A model generated the notes under the pieces. The model was not told the DNA's origin. It was given only the letters and a program-made list of their open reading frames with translations, and did no database searches. A program made the translations under genes and the position numbers. Shown here piece after piece: positions 9,688 to 21,547 of a stretch of 45,163 bases of DNA (its first letter is position 1; every line of letters starts with the position of its first letter). Source of the DNA: Deltaproteobacteria bacterium. Its GTDB lineage: Bacteria; Myxococcota_A; Polyangia; Haliangiales; Haliangiaceae. The stretch covers positions 1 through 45,163 of the forward strand of contig JAFAOG010000441.1 in assembly GCA_019237945.1 (NCBI GenBank), given 5' to 3'.

Positions 9688-12379
9688 GCCTACCAGCGAC
9701 GGCGAACGGCCGGGCGAGAGCGCCCACGCGCTCCCTTCGCTCGCGACGGTGCCGTTCAAGCGTCGCTTCGCGGCACCCGCGATCGTGCTCGGCCTCGTCG
9801 AGGTGCTCGCGGTCGGCTATCCGCTGTGGGCGGCGTTCGACCTCGGCAGTCTCGGCACGGGCACGCTGCTGCGCACCGCGCTGCCGGTCGGCGTCGGCGC
9901 GTGCGTCGTGTGGCTCACCGCGATCGGCGTGTGGCTGTTGCCGCTGTGGTCGGCGGTCATCGCGCGGCGACAAGGCGACAAGGTCGGCAAGGATCTCGCG
10001 GCGCGCGCCTATCGCATCACGCTCAAGGGTCCGATCCGCGCGCTCGTGCTGCGCACCGGCGTGTGGACGGTCGCGGCCGCGCTCTCCGGCCTGTTCTTCT
10101 ACATGTACGACGCGTGGCCGCTCGAGCGCGTCGCCGAGCTCACGGCGCTGGCCGCCGTGCACAGCTACATCGTGTCGTGCGTGCGCGCCGTGTGGTGGGC
10201 GCAGATCCTCGGCGAAGTCCGCGGCCGGCTGTTCGCGGTCGGCTCACCGCTCAAGCGCTTCGACGACTCGCACTTTCGTCGCTTCCTGCTCGTCGCGATG
10301 ATCGTCGCCGGCGGCGTGCTCGCGTCGCAGGCCGCGTTCGCGTACTTCTTCGTGCCGATCACGCACGAGCAGTACCTCCAGCTCGAGACGTACTTCCCGG
10401 TCGCCACGCTCGTTGGCCTCGTCACCTGGACGGTCGGCGCGCGCGCGATGACCGCCGATCTCCGCAACTACCTCGCGGCGTCGCGCGGCGAGCAGCCCAA
10501 CGATGCGCCGCCGGCCGCCGTGATCTACCGCCGCGCGCAGGCGCTGCCGTATCGCCTCGCGATGCTGACGATCGCGGTGTGGCTCGTGATCAGCGCCGTC
10601 GGCGCGCTCGTCATGCGCCTGCAGCTCGGCTTCGATCTCGACGACACGATCATCCTCTCCGTCGCCACGCTCGTGCTCGCGCTCGCCGGTGCGATCTACG
10701 AGCAGCTGTGGCACCGCGACGTGCTGCGCCCGCTCCTCGCCCACCTGACCCAGCGCTACCGCGTGCCGGTGCGCTCGATCGCGCCGTCGCTGTCGCTGCG
10801 CAGCAAGCTGATGCTGTCGTTCGGCGGCGTCGTGCTGCTCGCGTGCGGCATGGCGCTGTTGTGGGGGTTCGTCCAGTACAAGAACCTCGCGACCGATGCG
10901 GCGCTGCGGCAGTCACAGATCGGCCTGCACTGGCTATCGTCCGAGGTGCAGACGGAGCTCGGCGGCGCGCCGAAGCCTCCGAGCGAGGACGCGGTGCGCG
11001 CGTCGCTCCGCCGCATCATCGGTGATGCGCCCGAGGCGTCGGCCGTCGTCTATTACATCGACGACAAGGGCAACCTGCTCGCCGTCGGCGGCGGCCCGAT
11101 GGGTGCGCCGAAGCTGCCGTGGTACGTGCGCCAGTCGATCGAGAAGCCCGGCGAGAACCTGATCGCGGTCCACGCCGCCGAGCTCACCGGCCGCTCCGAG
11201 CGCCTGACGATCCTGTGGCACAACGCGCGCTACCCGCTCGGCGCGGTCGCCGTGTTCTATCCGTCGTATCGCGGCCGCGGGCAGTCGATGGTGCGTCCGC
11301 TCAAGGAGCTGCTCGTCTTCTTCCTCGTGCTGTTCGCGGCGTGCGGCGGCATCGTCGCGTTCACGGTCGCGCAGTTCATGGCGCCGATCCGCCGGCTCGA
11401 GCAGCGCGCCGATGCGATGGCTCGCGGTGAGCTCGCGGATCCGGTCGCGGCGGGCGGCGAGGGCGACGAGATCGGCCGCCTGACGCTCGCGCTCGAGGAG
11501 ATGCGCCGCGCGCTGCGCGACAAGCTGCGCTCGACCGAAGAGGTCAACCTCGATCTCGAGCGCGCCGTGCAGATGCGCACCGCCGACCTCGCGCGCAAGA
11601 ACCGCGAGCTCGCCGAGACGCTCGACAAGCTGACGCGCGCGCAGGCCCAGCTCGTGCGCTCCGAGAAGCTCGCCTCGATCGGTCAGCTCGTTGCCGGCAT
11701 CGCGCACGAGATCAACAACCCGGTCAACGCGATCGTCAACACCGTCGGCCCGCTCGAGGAGGCCGTGCAGTCGCTCGACAAGGATCCCGACGCCGCGAAG
11801 GACGTCGCGGAGATGGTCAAGGTCGTGCAGCGCGGCGCGCAGCGCACGAAGGCAATCGTCTCCGCGCTCCACAACTACTCGCGCACCGACGACGAATCGG
11901 TCGTCGACTTCGACATCGATCGCTCGATCGACGACTCGCTCGAGCTGCTCCGCCACCTGCTCAAGCAGAACGTCACGGTCGTCAAGAACTACTCGAACGC
12001 CGGTCGCGTGCGCGGCCACGCTGGCCAGATCAACCAGGTGTTCATGAATCTGCTCACGAACGCCGCGCAGGCGCTGACGGGCCGCGACAAGGCGACGATC
12101 ACGATCGCGACGTCGGGCGGCGATCACGACGTCACGGTCAAGATCATCGACAACGGCCCGGGCATCCCCGCCGACGTGCTGCCGCGGATCTGGGATCCGT
12201 TCTTCACGACGAAGGACGTCGGCGAAGGCACGGGCCTCGGCCTGTCGATCGTGCACGAGCTCGTCGAGCGCCACGGCGGCACGATCGATTGCCAGACGAA
12301 GGTCGGCGAGGGCACGACGTTCACGGTGCGCCTGCCGCGCCAGATGCAGATCACCGAGCCGCGCAAGCGCTCCGCCTGA
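9686..12379 (+). CDS. Membrane sensor histidine kinase with HAMP
   Basis: An 897-residue orphan sensor kinase. The N-terminus has about six hydrophobic segments (about residues 30-335), which may be a membrane-embedded sensor. A further membrane segment ('LMLSFGGVVLLACGMALLW') leads to a periplasmic region of about 140 residues. Then come a membrane helix ('LLVFFLVLFAACGGIVAFTV'), a HAMP linker ('FMAPIRRLEQRADAMARGEL'), a coiled coil, a HisKA box with phospho-acceptor His674 ('LVAGIAHEINNPVNAI'), and a HATPase domain with N box 'NQVFMNLLTNAAQAL', G1 'DNGPGIP', F box 'DPFFTTK' and G2 'GTGLGLSI'. All catalytic boxes look intact. No response regulator adjoins it; the nearest on this strand is the NtrC-type gene at 14963, so pairing with it is only speculation. 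Confidence 0.93.
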   Translation: MPTSDGERPGESAHALPSLATVPFKRRFAAPAIVLGLVEVLAVGYPLWAAFDLGSLGTGTLLRTALPVGVGACVVWLTAIGVWLLPLWSAVIARRQGDKVGKDLAARAYRITLKGPIRALVLRTGVWTVAAALSGLFFYMYDAWPLERVAELTALAAVHSYIVSCVRAVWWAQILGEVRGRLFAVGSPLKRFDDSHFRRFLLVAMIVAGGVLASQAAFAYFFVPITHEQYLQLETYFPVATLVGLVTWTVGARAMTADLRNYLAASRGEQPNDAPPAAVIYRRAQALPYRLAMLTIAVWLVISAVGALVMRLQLGFDLDDTIILSVATLVLALAGAIYEQLWHRDVLRPLLAHLTQRYRVPVRSIAPSLSLRSKLMLSFGGVVLLACGMALLWGFVQYKNLATDAALRQSQIGLHWLSSEVQTELGGAPKPPSEDAVRASLRRIIGDAPEASAVVYYIDDKGNLLAVGGGPMGAPKLPWYVRQSIEKPGENLIAVHAAELTGRSERLTILWHNARYPLGAVAVFYPSYRGRGQSMVRPLKELLVFFLVLFAACGGIVAFTVAQFMAPIRRLEQRADAMARGELADPVAAGGEGDEIGRLTLALEEMRRALRDKLRSTEEVNLDLERAVQMRTADLARKNRELAETLDKLTRAQAQLVRSEKLASIGQLVAGIAHEINNPVNAIVNTVGPLEEAVQSLDKDPDAAKDVAEMVKVVQRGAQRTKAIVSALHNYSRTDDESVVDFDIDRSIDDSLELLRHLLKQNVTVVKNYSNAGRVRGHAGQINQVFMNLLTNAAQALTGRDKATITIATSGGDHDVTVKIIDNGPGIPADVLPRIWDPFFTTKDVGEGTGLGLSIVHELVERHGGTIDCQTKVGEGTTFTVRLPRQMQITEPRKRSA

Positions 12380-12444
12380 GCGCCGGCGCACTCCGACGGA
12401 TTCGGAAGGCCCTGGCATGCCGCCTGCTCATCCTTCTGCTCATC

Positions 12445-12450
12445 AGGAGG
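12445..12450 (+). promoter_or_regulatory. Strong Shine-Dalgarno for the 55-residue membrane protein
   Basis: A consensus AGGAGG hexamer lies 7 nt upstream of ATG 12458. It is the best ribosome binding site I see in the window and supports real translation of a very small gene. Confidence 0.85.
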
Positions 12451-12457
12451 TTCACGA

Positions 12458-12625
12458 ATGGCTTCGGATACCAGCAGCAACAATAGTGGCATCGTGGCGA
12501 TCTTCGCGATCGTCCTCATGGTTCTGATCGCAGGCTTCCTCGCGTACCAGACGGGATTCATCGGCGGTCACGGCGGTGGCGGCGGCGGCAGCACGCACCA
12601 CGGGATCGACGTCAACGTGAAGTAG
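12458..12625 (+). CDS. Small single-pass membrane protein, 55 residues
   Basis: A 55-residue open reading frame preceded by a perfect AGGAGG. Residues 1-10 are polar (MASDTSSNNS), 11-30 form one transmembrane helix (GIVAIFAIVLMVLIAGFLAY), and the tail has a Gly run followed by 'STHHGIDVNVK'. It lies 78 bp downstream of the sensor kinase. No family is recognised. The topology is probably N-terminus in the cytoplasm with the Gly/His tail outside, but that is not certain. The two His residues and Gly run could serve metal binding or flexibility. It could be an accessory subunit of the kinase, or simply a small envelope protein common in this lineage. Confidence 0.75.
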   Translation: MASDTSSNNSGIVAIFAIVLMVLIAGFLAYQTGFIGGHGGGGGGSTHHGIDVNVK

Positions 12626-12677
12626 AGCCGCGCCGCCCGGTGGCGGTGAGGCACAACGCCCGGTTACTGTGGGCGGG

Positions 12678-13303
<626 letters not shown>

Positions 13304-13322
13304 GCTGCGCTAACTGATCAGC

Positions 13323-13340
13323 TCACGCACTTACGCGTGA
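13323..13340. other. Short inverted repeat upstream of membrane protein gene
   Basis: TCACGC (13323-13328) pairs with GCGTGA (13335-13340) around a six-base spacer. It lies 20 bp after the frameshifted gene and about 115 bp before the next start codon. It could be a weak transcript end or an operator; there is no T-run. Confidence 0.3.
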
Positions 13341-13456
13341 ATCGCGATCAATCGAGAAAGATCTGCGCGAAGATCGTGCCAGCACGGGCACCCCGCGAAT
13401 CTCGTGGTCAGGTTGTTTCTGTCGATGCGAACCGCATCGAGGAGAGGACCGAGCCC

Positions 13457-14641
13457 ATGTCGACCAACTCCCACGATCGCTGGCTGTTGCCGCGGCGCCA
13501 GACGGAGCTGCCGCTGCGCGACCTGCTCCCCGAGGAGACGCTGCACGCACGCCGCGAGCTGACGTTCCTCGTGCTCGCCGTGCTCGCGCTGCTACCGGTT
13601 GCGGTGCTCGCGCTCGTCGGCGTCAGCCACGTGATCGATCTATCGGCGCTCGTCGAGAGCATCGTGCCCGATGTCGAGCTGCCGATCGTGCTCGCGCTGC
13701 CGCTCGGCGTCGTGCCGTTCGCACTGAGCCTCGTCGCCGTCGCGCTCGCGTGCGAGCTGTTCGGCGGCCGCCGCGCGTTCGCGCTCGCACTCGCTGGTTC
13801 GCTGTCGGCGTTCGGGCTCGCGGGCCTCGTCCGGATCGCGGACGTCGTGACCGACAGCGCTGCGTTCGGCTCCGCGCTCGCGCTCGCCGCCGCGACAACG
13901 GCCGCCCTGCTCGCGTACGTGCTCGTCCTCGACGGGCTGCGCGGCTCGCTGAACGGCCGCGCGCGTTTCGTGCGCATCGTCGTCGCCGCGTTCGTCGCGT
14001 GCGCGCTCGGCTTCGGCGCGCTGGTCGGCGCGATCTGGCTCGAGGCGGCGAGCGACCTCGACGTCTTCGCGTGGGCGCGCCCGCTCGATGCCTACGCGCT
14101 GGCGAGCGGCTCCGCGGCGTGGACGTTCGCGCTCGCGTTCGTGCTCGCGATTCCGGCGGCGCTCGCGGCGCGCTGGCTCGCGGTCGCGCTGCGCGTCGGC
14201 CCGGACGTGCTCGGCCCCGTCGACAACGACGACGTGTTCGGCCGCAACGACAAGGACGCCATCGGCGGCGATGACTACGTGTACGGCGGCGACGAGGATG
14301 CGCTCGTACGCGAGCCGGCGTTCATCGCGCCGAGCACCGCGCGGCCGGCGTCGCGTCACGCGCGCGGCTCGTCGCAGCTCGAGCCGGTCGCGGTCTCGGC
14401 GTTCGACAGCACCGTCCGCGCGGTCGTTCCGCCGCCGGGCCGCACCGAGCGCATGGCGCGGGTGATGACGGCCGTCGAGCCGCCGGCCCTCGCTGAGGGC
14501 AGTGCGTCGCGTTCGTTGCCGTCGGCCGAGATCGTCGACGAGGATGTCGTCGCCCTGCGCAAGCGCACGCGCCGCGAGTCGCTGCAGCCGTTCTCGAGTG
14601 CAGAGATGCGCTTCTTCGACGAAGGCGACGCACTCGACTGA
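13457..14641 (+). CDS. Polytopic membrane protein of unknown function
   Basis: A 394-residue protein starting at ATG 13457 with a good ribosome binding site (GGAGAGGA at 13441-13448). Residues 35-240 contain about six strongly hydrophobic Ala/Leu/Val helices (the first 'FLVLAVLALLPVAVLALVGV'). The C-terminal 150 residues are soluble, with an acidic stretch ('DNDDVFGRNDKDAIGGDDYV'), a low-complexity linker and a basic/acidic end ('ALRKRTRRES', 'FFDEGDALD'). No catalytic or transporter motif is visible and I do not recognise the family. The open frame extends upstream to 13337, but that part does not look coding. A stem-loop with 7-bp arms at 14701-14717 follows 60 bp after the stop. Confidence 0.75.
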   Translation: MSTNSHDRWLLPRRQTELPLRDLLPEETLHARRELTFLVLAVLALLPVAVLALVGVSHVIDLSALVESIVPDVELPIVLALPLGVVPFALSLVAVALACELFGGRRAFALALAGSLSAFGLAGLVRIADVVTDSAAFGSALALAAATTAALLAYVLVLDGLRGSLNGRARFVRIVVAAFVACALGFGALVGAIWLEAASDLDVFAWARPLDAYALASGSAAWTFALAFVLAIPAALAARWLAVALRVGPDVLGPVDNDDVFGRNDKDAIGGDDYVYGGDEDALVREPAFIAPSTARPASRHARGSSQLEPVAVSAFDSTVRAVVPPPGRTERMARVMTAVEPPALAEGSASRSLPSAEIVDEDVVALRKRTRRESLQPFSSAEMRFFDEGDALD

Positions 14642-14700
14642 TCGCGCGGCCAGCGTGTGAATGGGCGCTTCGCGTCCTTTGGAGCCAGTGGGCGAGGCGA

Positions 14701-14717
14701 ACTGGCGCTTCGCCAGT
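14701..14717. terminator. Possible hairpin terminator
   Basis: ACTGGCG and CGCCAGT form a perfect 7-bp stem around CTT, 60 bp after the membrane protein stop. No T-run follows, so it may act as a weak or factor-assisted terminator or only as a 3' structure. Confidence 0.3.
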
Positions 14718-14765
14718 ACGCCGAGCCGCGGTCTGGGGCTCGGAGCCGCTCCCTCTGCCTTTTCC

Positions 14766-14793
14766 GACCTTCGCGGCCTTCGCGACCTTCGCG
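14766..14793. repeat. Tandem 9-bp units (gaccttcgc-like)
   Basis: Three near-identical 9-bp units (gaccttcgc, ggccttcgc, gaccttcgc) run in tandem. Similar short intergenic runs occur in many high-GC bacteria. On the opposite strand they would read as an Ala/Lys-rich spurious peptide. Confidence 0.5.
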
Positions 14794-14931
14794 TTAATCC
14801 GGGTCTTCTCCCACCGGGGGCGCGTTGTCACTTTGTCAGCGCCGCCATGGCAAGCTGTCACGATGGCACGGAAACGGGTCGCGGCAAGGAAATCTTGCCA
14901 GCAGTTCCAGAAGGTTAGATGGAATGGGACC

Positions 14932-14946
14932 TGGCCCCGGACTTGT
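14932..14946 (+). promoter_or_regulatory. Possible sigma-54 (-24/-12) promoter
   Basis: TGGCCC-N5-TTGT resembles the sigma-54 consensus TGGCAC-N5-TTGC, with the -24 GG intact but GT instead of GC at -12. It sits just upstream of a gene encoding a sigma-54 activator, so autoregulation of the regulator-gsp operon is possible. It would favour the downstream GTG start at 15032. Confidence 0.2.
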
Positions 14947-14962
14947 TATTGGGACGGGGGTC

Positions 14963-16474
<1,512 letters not shown>

Positions 16475-17386
16475 ATGCAGGACTTGATCAAACGCTACTT
16501 CTGGGTCCTCGGCGGTGCGGTCGTGATGGTGTGCTCGGTGTTCGCCGCGAAGGCGACGAGCCACATCCTCGAGGCGAAGTTCCTCGGCGACAGCGACCAT
16601 GCGCCGCGCGTGATCCCGGTGATGCAGGCGCCGGTCGCCGAGAAGCACGTGCGCAGCAAGGACGGCAGCACGATCGTCCAGCGCGACATCTTCTGCAGCG
16701 AGTGCACGCCGGCCGTCGCGGTCGCGAGCACGAACCCCAACGACATCCAGAACACGACACTGCCGCTCGTGCTGCTCGCGACGAACGTGTCGCCCAAGGC
16801 CGAGGACAGCTACGCGACGATCGTCAACACGGAGAACCAGCGGCAGGGCAGCTTCGGCGTCGGCGATCCGATTCCCGGCGCGTCCGGCAAGCTCAAGGAG
16901 ATCCACTACAAGTACATCGACTTCGAGAACGGCGGCCACATCGAGCGCCTCGTGCTCGCGGGTCAGACCGCGCCGGTGGCGACGCCGGTGGCGGCCGCTC
17001 CGACGCCCGAAGGCGATGGCGACGAGCTGCAGGCCGCGATCGACAGCGGCATCAAGAAGATCGACGACAGCACGTACGAGATCGACAAGGGTCTCGTCGA
17101 GAAGATCCTCGCGAACCCGATGGGCGTCGCGAAGGGCGCGCGCGTCGTGCCGGCCGTGCAGAACGGCAAGCCGAACGGCTTCAAGCTGTACGCGATCCGC
17201 CCGAGCAGCGTGTACGCGAAGATCGGGCTGACGAACGGCGACACGCTCTCCGCGATCAACGGCATGGAGCTGACGACCGCCGACAAGGCGCTCGAGGTCT
17301 ACACGAAGCTGCGCGAGGCAACCTCGCTCGAGGTCGAGATCCAGCGCCGCGGCAAGCCGATGACGCTCAAGTACACGATTCGGTGA
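16475..17386 (+). CDS. gspC: Type II secretion system protein GspC
   Basis: A 303-residue inner-membrane clamp protein linking the assembly platform to the secretin. It has a short cytoplasmic end, one membrane helix (about residues 9-30), and a homology-region domain ('RDIFCSECTP', 'LPLVLLATNVSPKAEDSYAT', 'VGDPIPG'). The C-terminus is a PDZ domain ('GFKLYAIRPSSVYAKIGLTN', 'GDTLSAINGMELTTADKALE', 'LEVEIQRRGKPMTLKYTI'). Two Cys in 'FCSEC' could form a disulfide. The start directly follows the regulator stop, and gspD starts 5 bp after its stop. The order regulator-C-D-E is consistent with a single operon. Confidence 0.94.
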   Translation: MQDLIKRYFWVLGGAVVMVCSVFAAKATSHILEAKFLGDSDHAPRVIPVMQAPVAEKHVRSKDGSTIVQRDIFCSECTPAVAVASTNPNDIQNTTLPLVLLATNVSPKAEDSYATIVNTENQRQGSFGVGDPIPGASGKLKEIHYKYIDFENGGHIERLVLAGQTAPVATPVAAAPTPEGDGDELQAAIDSGIKKIDDSTYEIDKGLVEKILANPMGVAKGARVVPAVQNGKPNGFKLYAIRPSSVYAKIGLTNGDTLSAINGMELTTADKALEVYTKLREATSLEVEIQRRGKPMTLKYTIR

Positions 17387-17391
17387 ACAGT

Positions 17392-19746
17392 ATGAAATCC
17401 ACTCGCCTTATTACCCTGTTCGTCCTCGTCACCTCGGCGAGCGCACTCGCACAGCCCGCTGGCAGCGGCGCGCCGCCGGCCTCCAGCGACGACCAGCCGG
17501 TCTACGTGTGCAAGCACGCGACCGGCACGGTTGCCGTCAACTTCAAGCCCGAGAGCGAGCTGAAGGATCTGATCACGTGGGCGATGGGCTTCACGTGCAA
17601 GAACTTCATCCTCGATCCGCGCATCGTGTCGACCGGCAAGAAGGTCACCGTCATCGCGCCGAACAAGATGAACGCGACGGATGCCTACCGGCTGTTCCTC
17701 GCGTCGCTGTCGACGATGGGCCTGACGGTCGTGCCGAAGGGCAACGCGCTGCGCATCGTCGAGAGCGCGACCGCGAAGAGCGAGACGGTGCCGATCCTCA
17801 AGAAGGGCGTGCCCGCCGACGAAGACCAGATGATCCGCTACGTGCTGCGCCCGAGCTACGTGCAGACCGAGACGATGCGCGCCGCGCTCGACTCGATCCG
17901 CTCGCCGGCCGGCAACGTGCAGACCGCCGGCAACATCCTGATCATCACCGACTACGCCTCGCAGGTTCGCGACATGATGTCGCTCGCAAAGACGATCGAC
18001 GTCCAGGGCGGCAGCGACAGCGTGTGGACGATTCCCGTCAAGAACGCGGACGCCACGCAGCTCGCGCAGAAGCTCAACGACATCCTCGGCATCACGGCCG
18101 GCGGCGCCGGCGGGCCCGGTCAGCCCGGCGGTGGTCGCGGCGGCATGGCGCCTCCGGGTGGCAAGGGCGGTGGTCCGGCGGGCGCGGAGGACGTCTCCGG
18201 CGCGGTGCCGTCGAAGATCCTCGTCGACGATCGCACGAACACGCTGATCGTCGTCGCGAGCGAGGCCGGCTACCAGCGCGTCAAGGCGCTCGTCGATCGC
18301 CTCGACATCCTGCTCGACACCGAAGGCGGCAGCGCGATCCGCGTGTACCCGCTCGAGAACGCGCTTGCAAAGGACCTCGCGCAGACGCTCAACAACGCGC
18401 TGCAGGGCCGCAACCAGCAGCAGGGCGGCACGCAGGGCCGTCCCGGTCAGCCCGGTGCACCGGCGCCGGCGCCCGCATCGAACGTCGGTGATCTCGGCGC
18501 GGCGCTCGAAGGTCAGGTCCGCGTCGTCAACGACGATCCGACGAACTCGCTGATCGTCATGTCGTCGGGCCGCGACTACCTCGCGATCAAGAACGTCATC
18601 CGCGATCTCGACAAGCCGCGCCGCCAGATCTTCATCGAGGCGCTGATCCTCGAGGTGCAGCTCAACAAGGAGCTCGACATCGGTACGTCGTCGCACGGCG
18701 GTCTGCCGGTCAACGGTGGCGACTCGCTGATCCTCGGCGGCGTCCAGGCCGCGAACGGTCCCAAGTCGCTGAACCCGGCGTCGCTCGCGTCGCTGTCGGG
18801 CCTGATCGGCGGCATCCTCGGCTCGCCGCTGACGAACTCGCAGACGTTCCTCGGCACGAGCATCCCGTCGTATGCGGTGCTGTTCCAGGCGCTCGCGACG
18901 CAGGACAACACGAACATCCTGTCGGCGCCGCACATCATCGCGATCGACAACGAGAAGGCGGAGTTCTCCGTCGGTAACAACATTCCCTACCAGGCCGGCC
19001 TCTCGTTCGGCGGCTTCGGTCTGCCGACGACGGGCCAGACGGGCTCGACCGGTCTGCCGGCGGGCTCGATCGGTCAGAACATCCAGCGCGAGAAGCTGAC
19101 GCTCGACCTCAATGTCACGCCGCACATCTCGAGCAACGACGCGGTGCGCCTCGAGATCGAGCAGAACACGAAGGATCTCGGCGGCAAGGACCCGCAGCTC
19201 GGTCCGACGTGGACGGAACGCAAGTTGAAGACCCAGGTCGTCGTGCACGACCAGGAGAGCGTTGTCATCGGTGGCCTGATCCAGGAGCGCGAGGTCTACT
19301 CGGTCAGCAAGGTCCCGCTGCTCGGCGACATCCCGCTGCTCGGCTACCTGTTCAAGTATTCGACGAAACAGCGCAAGAAGACGAACCTCCTCATTTTGCT
19401 GACGCCCTACATCATCAAGGACCAGCTCGATCTCCAGAGCATCCGCGAGCGCAAGGAGCGCGAGTACCACGAGTTCACGGCGTCGTTCGCGAACCTCAAC
19501 GAGGCGAAGTACGAGCCGAAGATCGACTACCGCCGCAAGCGCGGCCTCGTCGAGGAGATCAACCGCTCGATCCAGAGCGTTGAGGAAGACATGACGGCAC
19601 TCGGCGCGGCCGGTCATCGCCAGCACGTCACGGAAGGCGCCGTGGAATACGGACCTACGACGATCGAAGCGCCGGATCAGGGCGGGCACGGAGATGGCAC
19701 CAGCGCTCCGGTACCCGATGCCCCCAAGGGCGGAGGCAAGAAGTAG
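17392..19746 (+). CDS. gspD: Type II secretion system secretin GspD
   Basis: A 784-residue outer-membrane secretin. It has a signal peptide (MKSTRLITLFVLVTSASALA), an N0 domain ('LKDLITWAMGFTCKNFILDP'), N1-N3 domains, and the secretin core ending in the signature 'VPLLGDIPLLGYLFKYSTKQ' then 'KTNLLILLTPYIIKD' (about 640-675). Two Gly/Pro/Gln-rich insertions interrupt the N-domains: about 238-265 ('GGAGGPGQPGGGRGGMAPPG') and about 340-365 ('GRNQQQGGTQGRPGQPGAP'). The tail after the core (about 680-784) is long and could bind a pilotin. Start ATG 17392 gives the signal peptide; the open frame upstream is antisense-like to gspC. It oligomerises into the outer-membrane channel. Confidence 0.97.
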   Translation: MKSTRLITLFVLVTSASALAQPAGSGAPPASSDDQPVYVCKHATGTVAVNFKPESELKDLITWAMGFTCKNFILDPRIVSTGKKVTVIAPNKMNATDAYRLFLASLSTMGLTVVPKGNALRIVESATAKSETVPILKKGVPADEDQMIRYVLRPSYVQTETMRAALDSIRSPAGNVQTAGNILIITDYASQVRDMMSLAKTIDVQGGSDSVWTIPVKNADATQLAQKLNDILGITAGGAGGPGQPGGGRGGMAPPGGKGGGPAGAEDVSGAVPSKILVDDRTNTLIVVASEAGYQRVKALVDRLDILLDTEGGSAIRVYPLENALAKDLAQTLNNALQGRNQQQGGTQGRPGQPGAPAPAPASNVGDLGAALEGQVRVVNDDPTNSLIVMSSGRDYLAIKNVIRDLDKPRRQIFIEALILEVQLNKELDIGTSSHGGLPVNGGDSLILGGVQAANGPKSLNPASLASLSGLIGGILGSPLTNSQTFLGTSIPSYAVLFQALATQDNTNILSAPHIIAIDNEKAEFSVGNNIPYQAGLSFGGFGLPTTGQTGSTGLPAGSIGQNIQREKLTLDLNVTPHISSNDAVRLEIEQNTKDLGGKDPQLGPTWTERKLKTQVVVHDQESVVIGGLIQEREVYSVSKVPLLGDIPLLGYLFKYSTKQRKKTNLLILLTPYIIKDQLDLQSIRERKEREYHEFTASFANLNEAKYEPKIDYRRKRGLVEEINRSIQSVEEDMTALGAAGHRQHVTEGAVEYGPTTIEAPDQGGHGDGTSAPVPDAPKGGGKK

Positions 19747-21546
<1,800 letters not shown>

Positions 21547-21547
21547 T

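Larger units (their letters stand above)
14642..14962. other. Intergenic region with hairpin and 9-bp repeats
   Basis: About 320 bp without a convincing gene. It holds a hairpin with 7-bp arms (ACTGGCG/CGCCAGT, 14701-14717), a run of 9-bp units (14766-14793), and a possible sigma-54 promoter at 14932-14946. The frame of the downstream regulator is open back to 14825, but residues there do not resemble a response regulator. Confidence 0.6.

Noticed and set aside
7564..11025. Long plus-strand open frame (1153 codons)
   Set aside because: It lies opposite the cyclophilin and barrel genes and overlaps the start of the sensor kinase in another frame; the composition is Arg-rich and no domain is recognisable.
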